Positions 1-8,089 of a DNA stretch of 64,000 nt are shown here, one piece after another. Made by a program: the position numbers and the translations under genes. The notes under the pieces are model-generated. The model did no database searches, was not told where the DNA came from, and was given only the letters and a program-made list of their open reading frames with translations. Origin of the DNA: Candidatus Sulfotelmatobacter sp. (GTDB lineage: Bacteria > Acidobacteriota > Terriglobia > Terriglobales > Acidobacteriaceae); assembly GCA_030041475.1 (NCBI GenBank), contig JASHNU010000019.1, positions 1 through 64,000 on the forward strand. The letters are read 5' to 3'. Numbering within the stretch: the stretch's first letter is position 1; the number at the start of each line of letters is the position of its first letter.

Positions 1-975
1 TCCTGGAACGAATTCCGCGATCCGCTCGCCGAATTTGTCGGCTCGAAACGCGACGAGATCGCCCTGCTGCGCAACGCCACCGAAGGAAACAGCTACATCG
101 CCAACGGCGTTGACATGAAGCCCGGCGACGAAGTCCTCATGACGGACCAGGAGCATCCCGGCGGCGAGCATCCCTGGAACCTGAAGGCCAAACGCTACGG
201 CATGGTGGTGAAGCGCATCACTCTTCCGCGCCCCGTAAGAGATGCAGCGCAGGTCCTGAACCTGGTCAACGACGCCATTACGCCCCGCACCCGGGTGCTG
301 TTCTTCAGTCATATCACGACTTTTTCGGGGGTAGTCCTACCGGCGAAAGACCTCTGCGCTCTGGCTCGCACGAAGGGAATTCTTTCCGCCGTGGACGGCG
401 CGCACGTCCCCGGCATGATGCGCCTGAACCTGCAGGAACTGGGCTGCGACATGTATTCGTCCAGCCCGCACAAATGGCTGCTCGCGCCCAAAGGCTCAGG
501 CTTTTTATACGTGCGCGATGAAGTGATCGACCGCCTGTGGAACACCATCGCCACCGAAGGCTGGAACGATCCCAAGCTGCGCGCCGAGCGCTTCCAGCGC
601 ATCGGCAGCTCGAATGTGCCCGCGCTGTGGGGATTGCGCGCATCGGTCAAGCTGGCGAACGACATCGGCCTCGACCGCATCGAACGCCGCCATCGCGCCC
701 TCGCCGACTACGTTCTGGCTGAGATGCTGAAGCGTGGCGCAGAATCTTGGACTTCGCCCGATCCCGCCCTGCGCTGCGCCATCGTCAGCGTGAACGTGCC
801 GCCCATCCAGCGCATGGAGCTCGAAAACTGGATGTGGACCACTCACAAGATCAAAATCCGCGGCGGCGACCCGCACAAGCTGCGCCTGTCGACGCCCTAC
901 TACCTGCAGAAAAAAGACATCGACCGGTTTCTGGCGAAGTTTGACGAGTACAGGCGGGAGAAGAAGTTGGTGTGA
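1..975 (+). CDS. Class V aminotransferase / isopenicillin N epimerase-like, 5' truncated
   Basis: PLP-dependent fold-type I enzyme of the cysteine desulfurase / isopenicillin N epimerase group; substrate not predictable. The reading frame is open from base 1, so the N-terminus lies outside the window and 324 residues are visible. The Schiff-base lysine is in SSPHKWL (Lys codon at 472-474), and the pyridine-nitrogen Asp is in VDGAH about 26 residues earlier. The early NATEG segment is the phosphate-contacting loop typical of the family. Its internal ATG at base 115 is not a plausible start because homology-bearing sequence precedes it. The gene converges on the inositol phosphate synthase gene across an inverted repeat. 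Family assignment is secure, specific function is not. Confidence 0.9.
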   Translation, partial: SWNEFRDPLAEFVGSKRDEIALLRNATEGNSYIANGVDMKPGDEVLMTDQEHPGGEHPWNLKAKRYGMVVKRITLPRPVRDAAQVLNLVNDAITPRTRVLFFSHITTFSGVVLPAKDLCALARTKGILSAVDGAHVPGMMRLNLQELGCDMYSSSPHKWLLAPKGSGFLYVRDEVIDRLWNTIATEGWNDPKLRAERFQRIGSSNVPALWGLRASVKLANDIGLDRIERRHRALADYVLAEMLKRGAESWTSPDPALRCAIVSVNVPPIQRMELENWMWTTHKIKIRGGDPHKLRLSTPYYLQKKDIDRFLAKFDEYRREKKLV

Positions 976-985
976 ATAGGTCCTA

Positions 986-1059
986 CCACCGGAGGGACGG
1001 AGGCACGGAGAGAAGACAGGAAGAATGAATTTCTCCGTGCCTCTGTGTCTCCGTGGTGG
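986..1059. terminator. Long inverted repeat between convergent genes (bidirectional terminator candidate)
   Basis: Left arm CCACCGGAGGGACGGAGG.. and right arm ..CCTCTGTGTCTCCGTGGTGG pair imperfectly over about 28 bases around an A-rich centre. It lies 10 bases after one stop codon and 16 bases before the opposing one. It resembles the element at 4899-4954 in base composition and placement, so it may be both a terminator and a dispersed repeat. Confidence 0.5.
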
Positions 1060-1075
1060 AGTGGTTTCCAGATCC

Positions 1076-2596
<1,521 letters not shown>

Positions 2597-2608
2597 TGCC
2601 TCTCCTTC

Positions 2609-2634
2609 GGTGACGGTGGCTCGCCACCGTCACC
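2609..2634 (-). promoter_or_regulatory. 12-bp-stem palindrome in the ino1 leader
   Basis: GGTGACGGTGGC, two bases, then GCCACCGTCACC form a perfect 12-bp stem. On the minus strand it ends 5 bases before the first base of the AAGGAG ribosome binding site. It could shield or present the site, or be an inserted short palindromic repeat. No T-tract follows, so it is not a simple terminator. Confidence 0.45.
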
Positions 2635-2692
2635 AGAACCGGAGATGGTCTCACACTGGACGGGAGTTTGGCAAACGCGGACAGCCTGTCTT

Positions 2693-2793
2693 CTCATCCT
2701 GAGAGAAGCGAAGGATCTATGTAATTTGCCGACGCTGCCTCCGCCGCAGGCACATCGCGAAATTCCCAGACGAAAGCCGCAGGGCTGCGCATG
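2693..2793 (-). repeat. Degenerate intergenic repeat of the GGATC..TCAGGATGA type
   Basis: Starts with TCATCCTGAGAGAAGCGAAG on the plus strand and ends with GCGCATGACAGA, giving weak terminal symmetry. It shares the TCATCC..GAG..GGATCT core with the three better-preserved copies at 21618, 23360 and 39102. It fills most of the gap between ino1 and the GAF-ANTAR gene. Confidence 0.4.
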
Positions 2794-2822
2794 ACAGATT
2801 GCAGGCTAATGTGAGTGGAGCT

Positions 2823-3548
2823 TCAGGACAGTTCCCTACGCGAGTTCCCCTTCACGTCATCGCTCAAAATGATGGCTTCGGCGATCTCGCGCATCGGACG
2901 CCGTTTCTGCCGACTCTGCTTCTGCAACGTCAGATAGGCTTGTTCTTCGTCGAGTCCCAGTTCGCGTTGCAGAATACCCTTGGCGCGCTCTACCAGCTTG
3001 CGAGTCTGCAACTGCTCGGCCAACGTGGAGTTGGCCTCTTCCAGGCGCGCCATTTCGATCTCCGCGCCCACCAAAAATCCAATAGTTGAAATCATGCAAA
3101 TTTCGCGCGGACGATACACATGCGGCTGGCAATGCTGCAGATTGATGACGCCGACCACACGCCCGCGGCACATGAGCGGTACGGACAGAAACGCCTCGTA
3201 GCTGTCCTCAGGCAGTTCCTGGAAGGCTTGAAAGCGAGGATCGAGCGCGGCGTGCTGCGAAATCGCCACCGGCTCGGCGTTCTCCGCTACCCATCCCGTA
3301 ATCCCCTGCCCCACGCGCAGTTTCAAGCAATCGAGTACGTCTGGATGCGGATTCTTTGACGCCCGCAGCACCAGTTCGTCGTCTTCCAGCACGTAAATCA
3401 GGCAGGAGTCGCACCTCACCAGCGCCACGGCAAACTCCACCACCCGGGCCAATAACTCGTGAAGGCCCTCGGCCATGCCCAGGCGCACGCCGATTTCGTG
3501 CAGGACATCAACGTGGGAATCTTCAGTCGCGATCAGAAAAGCATCCAT
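2823..3548 (-). CDS. GAF-ANTAR domain regulator (RNA-binding antiterminator type)
   Basis: A 241-residue soluble protein. Residues about 20-165 form a GAF sensor domain (RVGQGITGWVAEN, then FLSVPLMCRGRVVGVINLQ), which in relatives binds small molecules or supports redox/light sensing. Residues about 175-230 form an ANTAR domain: LQTRKLVERAKGILQ followed by a helix with EEQAYLTLQKQSRQ. ANTAR domains bind paired RNA hairpins and prevent termination. There is no receiver domain, so input is presumably through GAF. Two hairpins lie in its own leader (3556-3574 and 3649-3670), one covering the likely ribosome site AGGG. A small membrane protein gene lies upstream in the same direction. Target transcripts cannot be seen. 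Confidence 0.88.
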   Translation of the reverse strand: MDAFLIATEDSHVDVLHEIGVRLGMAEGLHELLARVVEFAVALVRCDSCLIYVLEDDELVLRASKNPHPDVLDCLKLRVGQGITGWVAENAEPVAISQHAALDPRFQAFQELPEDSYEAFLSVPLMCRGRVVGVINLQHCQPHVYRPREICMISTIGFLVGAEIEMARLEEANSTLAEQLQTRKLVERAKGILQRELGLDEEQAYLTLQKQSRQKRRPMREIAEAIILSDDVKGNSRRELS

Positions 3549-3555
3549 GCGCTTA

Positions 3556-3574
3556 CCCTAGCTGGCCGCTAGGG
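3556..3574 (-). promoter_or_regulatory. Leader hairpin covering the ribosome site of the ANTAR gene
   Basis: On the minus strand CCCTAGC, loop GGCCA, GCTAGGG make a 7-bp stem. Its 3' arm contains AGGG, the only purine-rich sequence in front of ATG 3548. The hairpin could therefore gate translation. Function is inferred from position only. Confidence 0.4.
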
Positions 3575-3648
3575 ATTCTGTCTAATTCCAAATTTCGATG
3601 GATGCGATACAGAAAATCCGGTGTGATTTTCACCCGCCTGTAACATTC

Positions 3649-3670
3649 CTGCCCTGCGAACACAGGGCAG
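3649..3670 (-). promoter_or_regulatory. 8-bp hairpin with a six-base loop
   Basis: On the minus strand CTGCCCTG, loop TGTTCG, CAGGGCAG. It lies between the small membrane protein gene and the ANTAR gene. A six-base loop is what ANTAR proteins recognise, but the known A at loop position 1 and G at position 4 are absent. There is no T-run, so it is a weak terminator candidate at best. Confidence 0.4.
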
Positions 3671-3694
3671 CCTGACCGCGGTGCTCGCCTGCTG

Positions 3695-3829
3695 TTATCG
3701 CGCAGGCACGGCCAGAAACCACACCAGCAGCGCAAACAAGATCACCGAGCCCAGAAGCGCAAAGATCGTGTGCAAGGGGTGAAAGTGAAAGTAGGGATTG
3801 CGCGTCAGGCGATTTCTTGAGGCAAGCAT
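3695..3829 (-). CDS. Small single-pass membrane protein (44 aa)
   Basis: I do not recognise a family. The 44 residues contain a basic N-terminus (MLASRNRLTRNPYF), a HFHP segment and one hydrophobic helix (residues about 20-41, TIFALLGSVILFALLVWFLAV). The start is set by AAAGGAGG six bases before ATG 3829, one of the strongest ribosome sites in the window. A longer in-frame reading from 3937 lacks such a site and has no helix in the extra part. It is transcribed toward the GAF-ANTAR gene with 146 bases between them. Confidence 0.7.
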   Translation of the reverse strand: MLASRNRLTRNPYFHFHPLHTIFALLGSVILFALLVWFLAVPAR

Positions 3830-4019
3830 CGTGGGCCTCCTTTGCGCGGGTTCGTCCGCCGCCGCTGGATCTGGCCAGCTTTTGCAGTGGGCCTCTCGCG
3901 TGCCGACGAACCGGGCCTTCACGCAATATTCTCCCACTATTTTCGTGTGGTGGCGCAGTTTTTTCTGCTAGCCGGTCCTGCGCTTTCGGCCCCCATCCAA
4001 CCTGTGGTAAACCGTTGCC

Positions 4020-4838
4020 ATGACTCAACCTGTTATGACTGAACCTGTCGCCATCATTACCGGCTGCTCCAGCGGCTTCGGGTTGCTGACCTGCGTCGAA
4101 CTTGCCCGAGCGGGATTCCGTGTGGTGGCTACCATGCGCGATCTGGGGCGCCGCGAACGGCTCGACCAAGGCGCTGCCGCCGCGGCAGCGAGCGCCAGGA
4201 TTGACGTTCGCTCCCTCGACGTCACTCACTTCGAGGCGCTGCCTGCGTTCGTTGAGAGTGTCGTGCGCAATTACAGCCGTGTCGACTGTCTGATCAATAA
4301 CGCCGGGTTTGCCGTCGGCGGATTCGCGGAAGACATCAAGCTCGAAGAACTGCGCCTGCAATTCGAAACCAATTTCTTCGGCGCCGTTGCAATGACCAAG
4401 GCCGTGCTGCCGGTTATGCGCCGCCAGCGCTCGGGACATATCATTCAGCTTTCTTCCATCTCGGGATTGCACGGGGCGGTGAGTGTGAGCAGCTACTCGG
4501 CCTCGAAGCACGCGCTCGAAGGCTGGACGGAGTCGCTGCGCATGGAGGTCAGTTCGCTCGGCATCAAAGTCGTGCTGGTCGAACCGGGGTCGTTTCAAAC
4601 GGACATCTGGACGCGCGGCGCGGTCATGGGAAAGGAGGCAACCAAGAACACTTCTCCAAACTTTCAGCGCAGCTTGCGCATGCGAGCCGTGATTCAGCAG
4701 ATCCCCAAGGCCGATCCGATCGTGGTGGCTCGTCTGATCGCCAAGATCGCGCAGGAACCACACCCCAAACTGCGTTACCTGGTGGGCCGCGACGCCAAAA
4801 TTCAGCTGGCCATGAAGCGCCTCCTGCCCTGGAAGTAG
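4020..4838 (+). CDS. Short-chain dehydrogenase/reductase (SDR family)
   Basis: A classical SDR NAD(P)-dependent oxidoreductase of 272 residues. The dinucleotide loop is TGCSSGFG near the N-terminus, the NNAG motif follows at LINNAGF, then the catalytic Ser in QLSSISG and the YSASK Tyr/Lys pair, with the PG of VEPGSFQTD after it. The order and spacing match the 250-280-residue classical type, probably of the group acting on steroids, retinol-like alcohols or ketoacyl derivatives. Substrate is not predictable. TGGTAAACC just before the start suggests an extended -10 and a very short leader, but this is weak. It is monocistronic and converges on a secreted protein gene. Confidence 0.9.
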   Translation: MTQPVMTEPVAIITGCSSGFGLLTCVELARAGFRVVATMRDLGRRERLDQGAAAAAASARIDVRSLDVTHFEALPAFVESVVRNYSRVDCLINNAGFAVGGFAEDIKLEELRLQFETNFFGAVAMTKAVLPVMRRQRSGHIIQLSSISGLHGAVSVSSYSASKHALEGWTESLRMEVSSLGIKVVLVEPGSFQTDIWTRGAVMGKEATKNTSPNFQRSLRMRAVIQQIPKADPIVVARLIAKIAQEPHPKLRYLVGRDAKIQLAMKRLLPWK

Positions 4839-4898
4839 CACGAGAAGATCATCGGCAACTACCTGAAGTTGGACGCATAGAGCTAAGGCGAACGACTA

Positions 4899-4954
4899 AC
4901 CACAGAGGAAACGGAGAATCAACGAGCCCCTGTGTTCCCCGTGTCCTCTGTGGT
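4899..4954. terminator. Inverted repeat between convergent genes
   Basis: ACCACAGAGGA.. and ..TCCTCTGTGGT form an 11-bp terminal stem, with a second partial match (ACGGAG / CCCCGTG) inside. It sits between the SDR stop and the end of the opposing gene. Its arms resemble those of 986-1059, suggesting one family of palindromic elements used between genes. Confidence 0.5.
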
Positions 4955-4961
4955 CAACGCT

Positions 4962-5402
4962 CTACTGCTTTGCCTCGAGGTCCACTCCCCGCACCGGCAA
5001 GTCCCAGTGCGCATCGAGAATCTCGAAGCGCCGTTGCTCCTCGCGCGCGTATGTTTCCTGATCGGGCCACAGCTGCTTCTTCAGCGCATCTTCGTCGAAG
5101 GGTTCGTTGGCCACGGTCGCATTCTTGAACACGATCGTCACGCGAAAGTCCCAGCGGCCGTCTTCGGTTGTGTGGTAGCGAGGCTGGTCCATCCACACTT
5201 TGACCATGCGGCCCATCTCCACTTCCTTCTTCAGCAGTGGATAATGGTTTTTCTTGAACAGCTTCAGAAATTCGTCCGCATGCCCCCACTTCGCCTTGTA
5301 GTAGTACTCGACGACGAAGGGGTGGTCAGACGCGGGAGTTTGTGCGAATGGAATGGCCTGTACAAAAGCGAGGAACAACATGACGGCAAGAAGTCTGCGC
5401 AT
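4962..5402 (-). CDS. Secreted protein of unknown function
   Basis: 146 residues with a clear signal peptide (MRRLLAVMLFLAFVQAIPFA, cleavage probably near FAQT). The mature part, rich in aromatic and charged residues (EYYYKAKWGHADEFLKLF, then KKEVEMGRMVKVWMDQPRY), has the rhythm of a ferredoxin-like dimeric alpha-beta barrel, but I cannot assign a family. The start at 5402 is chosen because GGAGGAG precedes it and the signal peptide begins there; reading from 5480 would add a charged tail that spoils the signal. It is divergent from an NTF2-like gene with about 90 bases between. Confidence 0.75.
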   Translation of the reverse strand: MRRLLAVMLFLAFVQAIPFAQTPASDHPFVVEYYYKAKWGHADEFLKLFKKNHYPLLKKEVEMGRMVKVWMDQPRYHTTEDGRWDFRVTIVFKNATVANEPFDEDALKKQLWPDQETYAREEQRRFEILDAHWDLPVRGVDLEAKQ

Positions 5403-5494
5403 TGTGATCTCCTCCGGGGTGAACTGCTCTTGTACACTACGCGTTCGCGGGTAGCAAGAATCTTTCAGCCGGTTTGTCATCTCTAACAGAATCG

Positions 5495-5881
5495 ATGTCC
5501 GGCGAACAACAACAAATCGCGGAGCAGCAAATCCTGCAGCTCTTTGAAGACGCGGATCGAGCTCTGATGGCTGCTAATGTTGACGAACTCGAGCGCATTT
5601 ACGCGGAAGACTACATGCAGTATGACGAAACGGGCAAGATCATCGGCAGGAAGGATCTGATTCGCTATCTCACCTCGGGCACACTCCGTTTCCTCTCCAT
5701 GACCTCAACCGGCCGCCAGGTGCGGTTTCTGCGGGATGACGTGGCCATGGTCCATGGCTCCGAGGACGACGAGATTGAGCGTGACGGCAAGCGATTCGCC
5801 GTGCGCCTCTTCTACTCGGATGTCGTGATGAAGCGCGGCGGAAGATGGCAGATCGTGGCATCGCAGCTTGCGAGACCGTGA
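5495..5881 (+). CDS. NTF2-like (DUF4440/SnoaL-type) protein
   Basis: About 128 residues of the cone-shaped NTF2-like fold: an N-terminal helix pair (QQILQLFEDADRALMAAN), the IYAEDYMQYDETGKIIGR segment typical of DUF4440, and C-terminal strands ending DVVMKRGGRWQIVASQ. Members are small enzymes or ligand-binding proteins and cannot be assigned a reaction from sequence. The ATG at 5495 is preferred over an upstream TTG at 5474; neither has a convincing ribosome site. No signal peptide, so cytoplasmic. It converges on the DedA gene 16 bases later. Confidence 0.8.
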   Translation: MSGEQQQIAEQQILQLFEDADRALMAANVDELERIYAEDYMQYDETGKIIGRKDLIRYLTSGTLRFLSMTSTGRQVRFLRDDVAMVHGSEDDEIERDGKRFAVRLFYSDVVMKRGGRWQIVASQLARP

Positions 5882-5897
5882 TCACGGCAGAAAACCG

Positions 5898-6542
5898 TTA
5901 CTGACGGCTGACCGCAGACACCTGGCCGTTGATTCGATTCTGCCAGTGATTCCACACGAACCAAACCAATCCAATCACGAGCGCTACCCCGATCGCCGCG
6001 TCGAATTTGTGGAAGTACTTGCCCAGTTCGCGCCAGTTTTCGCCCAGCTTCATGCCGAGCCAGGCCAGACCAAAGCACCACGGCCACGACCCCAAGAACG
6101 TGTAGATATGAAAGCGCCCTCGCGGCATGCGCGCCACTCCCGCCGGCAGGGCGATGAACGTCCGAATCACGGGCAGCAAGCGGGCGATGAAAACTGCCAG
6201 ATATCCCCAGCGCGCGAAGAAGCGGTCGGCGGAATCGAGCTCGCGGCGGGTCATCAGAATCCAGTGCCCGAAACGCTCCACCAGCGGGCGCCCGCCATAG
6301 AAGCCGATCTCATACGCCACCAAGGAACCCAGATTGCAGCCGATCGCTCCCGCCGTCGCGACCCAGAGCAACTTGAACGTGCCTTCGAACACGAGATAAC
6401 CGGCAAACGGCATGATCAGCTCCGAAGGCAGCGGAATGCACGCCGATTCGATCGCCATGAGGAGCGCGATGCCGCCGTATCCAGTCACGCCAATGACCGA
6501 CTTGATGAGCCCAAAAAGGATGGCCAGGATTTTTTCAGTCAT
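5898..6542 (-). CDS. DedA family integral membrane protein
   Basis: 214 residues with about five hydrophobic segments. Family hallmarks are the acidic residue and prolines in ESACIPLPSE in the first re-entrant region, GxNLGSLVAYEIG in the second segment, and the basic FIARLLPVIRTFIALPAG motif, where the arginines are needed in relatives. DedA proteins are linked to lipid (undecaprenyl phosphate or phospholipid) flipping, proton-motive-force maintenance and drug or pH resistance; the exact substrate here is inferred only at family level. ATG 6542 gives a normal-length product. It is unlinked to its neighbours. Confidence 0.9.
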   Translation of the reverse strand: MTEKILAILFGLIKSVIGVTGYGGIALLMAIESACIPLPSELIMPFAGYLVFEGTFKLLWVATAGAIGCNLGSLVAYEIGFYGGRPLVERFGHWILMTRRELDSADRFFARWGYLAVFIARLLPVIRTFIALPAGVARMPRGRFHIYTFLGSWPWCFGLAWLGMKLGENWRELGKYFHKFDAAIGVALVIGLVWFVWNHWQNRINGQVSAVSRQ

Positions 6543-6720
6543 GCGAGAACAGGGGTCAGGGGCTAGCCGCCAGTGGCCAGTCCATCTCCCGCGTTTCGAT
6601 CACAACTCGGGGACCTGTCTAGTGTATCGGAAAGAAATGGAATGCGGTGTGAACGACGTGTGAAGGCGAAATCTGAGTTCAAGGAAACGATCGCCGACAA
6701 CTAGGCCCTGACCACTGTTC

Positions 6721-6945
6721 TCAGAACGATCCGTCCTGAGTAAACGCGTAGCCGGGCAGAGTCGCGCCCTGAGGAGTCTTCGAAACCTTCACGCGCACGG
6801 TCGGAGCGCTGGGCGCCGTGATCCCCGCCGGCCGCAGCATGGCGTACTGCGTGAACACTTCGTTGTAGACCTTGGTGACCAGGTAGTCCTGGCCGTCGGC
6901 GTCGCTGCGCCAGACCTGCCCGAGCTGAATCGAATTTACGGCCAC
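6721..6945 (-). CDS. Conserved hypothetical small protein
   Basis: 74 residues if translation starts at GTG 6945, which has AGGA seven bases upstream. The protein is a compact beta-rich domain (IQLGQVWRSDADGQDYLVTK, then MLRPAG and TVRVKVSK). The opening resembles small barrel proteins that carry a GQVW-type segment, but I do not recognise a family. No signal peptide or membrane segment. It is divergent from the endonuclease III gene. An in-frame TTG at 7008 would add 21 residues without structural character. Confidence 0.55.
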   Translation of the reverse strand: MAVNSIQLGQVWRSDADGQDYLVTKVYNEVFTQYAMLRPAGITAPSAPTVRVKVSKTPQGATLPGYAFTQDGSF

Positions 6946-7040
6946 AATGTTTTCCTGAGGTTGGGATAAATCTGCCTCCAGACTACCGATGCCTCTGGGA
7001 CGCGTCAATTGTCAGTGAGGTTACTTAGGGACAACGTACG

Positions 7041-7070
7041 GATTGCCGATTTCGGGATTTGTCGGCAATC
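7041..7070. repeat. Inverted repeat upstream of nth
   Basis: GATTGCCGA and TCGGCAATC form a perfect 9-bp stem around a 12-base loop. It lies in the divergent region between the hypothetical protein and nth, about 27 bases upstream of the putative -10. It could be an operator or a dispersed palindrome; nothing decides between these. Confidence 0.35.
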
Positions 7071-7096
7071 GGGGTTGGCCATCTTGAATCGCCAGT

Positions 7097-7105
7097 TGCT
7101 ATCAT
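7097..7105 (+). promoter_or_regulatory. Extended -10 promoter candidate for nth
   Basis: TGCTATCAT matches TGnTATAAT at eight of nine positions. No good -35 is present at 17 bases, as expected for an extended -10. It is 43 bases before the nth ATG. Confidence 0.35.
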
Positions 7106-7147
7106 GACTCGCACTGCCCGCAGGGACCGTCGCAAGAAAGGATTTTT

Positions 7148-8008
7148 ATGCCTCGAGGAATCGTGCCCCGCCAGCCCGCTCGCACCGGCCGCCACGACAA
7201 AGTTCGCGCGACGCTTGTTGGTGCGAGAGTTGCCCCGCAACGCGGCAAAGCTGCCGCGCAAACACGCCCAAAAAGCAGCGCGAAACCTGCGCCAGCTCGC
7301 GCGGGCGAGGCTGCGGCCAAAATCAAGGGCTACAATCCCATCGCTCCCAAACGCGTAGTAGAAATCCTGCAGCGGCTCGACCAACTCTATCCCGAAGTGA
7401 CCTGCGCTCTGACCCACTCCAGCGCGTGGGAGTTACTGGTGGCGACGATTCTTTCTGCCCAATCCACCGACGTGAACGTGAATCGCGTTACCCCGGAACT
7501 ATTTCGCAAATATCCCACGGTCGAAGCCTTTGCCGCACTCACGCCGGAGCAACTCGAACCGGATGTCCGCTCCACGGGATTTTTCCGCAACAAGTCGAAA
7601 TCGGTGGTCGGCGCGGCGAAGAAGATCGTCAGCGACTTCGGCGGCCAGGTTCCCGACGAAATGGATAAGCTCCTCACCCTTCCCGGCGTGGCCCGCAAAA
7701 CCGCCAACGTCTTGCTGGGCACATGGTTCAAGAAAGCTGAAGGCATCGTTGTAGACACGCATGTGCACCGCATTTCACGACGGCTCGAGCTGACGACGCA
7801 AAACGATCCGCAGAAAATCGAGCAGGATCTGATGAAAATCATTCCGCGCGAAAAGTGGATCCTCTTCTCTCACCAGGTCATCTGGCACGGCCGCAAGGTT
7901 TGTTATGCTCGGAAGGCGCGGTGTGCCGAGTGCACACTCGAAAACCTCTGCCACGCCGCCGACAAGACCTGGAGCACCGTGGAAATGCACAAAGGCGCGA
8001 AGGCGTAG
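7148..8008 (+). CDS. nth: Endonuclease III (DNA glycosylase/AP lyase)
   Basis: Removes oxidised pyrimidines and cleaves abasic sites in base excision repair. The helix-hairpin-helix LPGVARKTANVLL contains catalytic Lys184; Asp203 is in VVDTHVHR. The [4Fe-4S] site is complete: Cys252, 259, 262 and 268 with C-X6-C-X2-C-X5-C spacing. The 286 residues exceed the usual 210-220 because of a basic, Ala/Pro/Lys-rich N-terminal tail of about 60 residues, likely disordered and DNA-binding. AAAGGA upstream of ATG 7148 supports this start, and no better one exists downstream. Confidence 0.96.
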   Translation: MPRGIVPRQPARTGRHDKVRATLVGARVAPQRGKAAAQTRPKSSAKPAPARAGEAAAKIKGYNPIAPKRVVEILQRLDQLYPEVTCALTHSSAWELLVATILSAQSTDVNVNRVTPELFRKYPTVEAFAALTPEQLEPDVRSTGFFRNKSKSVVGAAKKIVSDFGGQVPDEMDKLLTLPGVARKTANVLLGTWFKKAEGIVVDTHVHRISRRLELTTQNDPQKIEQDLMKIIPREKWILFSHQVIWHGRKVCYARKARCAECTLENLCHAADKTWSTVEMHKGAKA

Positions 8009-8089
8009 GCCGCAGCTCTTCTCTGCTAGACTTTTCCTTCGAACATTTCGTCTGATTCTCCGTCCATAGATGCGAGGTTTTTCAGATCC

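Noticed and set aside
3630-4841. 403-codon open frame opposite the SDR gene
   Set aside because: It mirrors the SDR gene on the other strand, lacks any recognisable motif and is rich in Arg/His/Gln, as expected for an antisense frame in GC-rich DNA.
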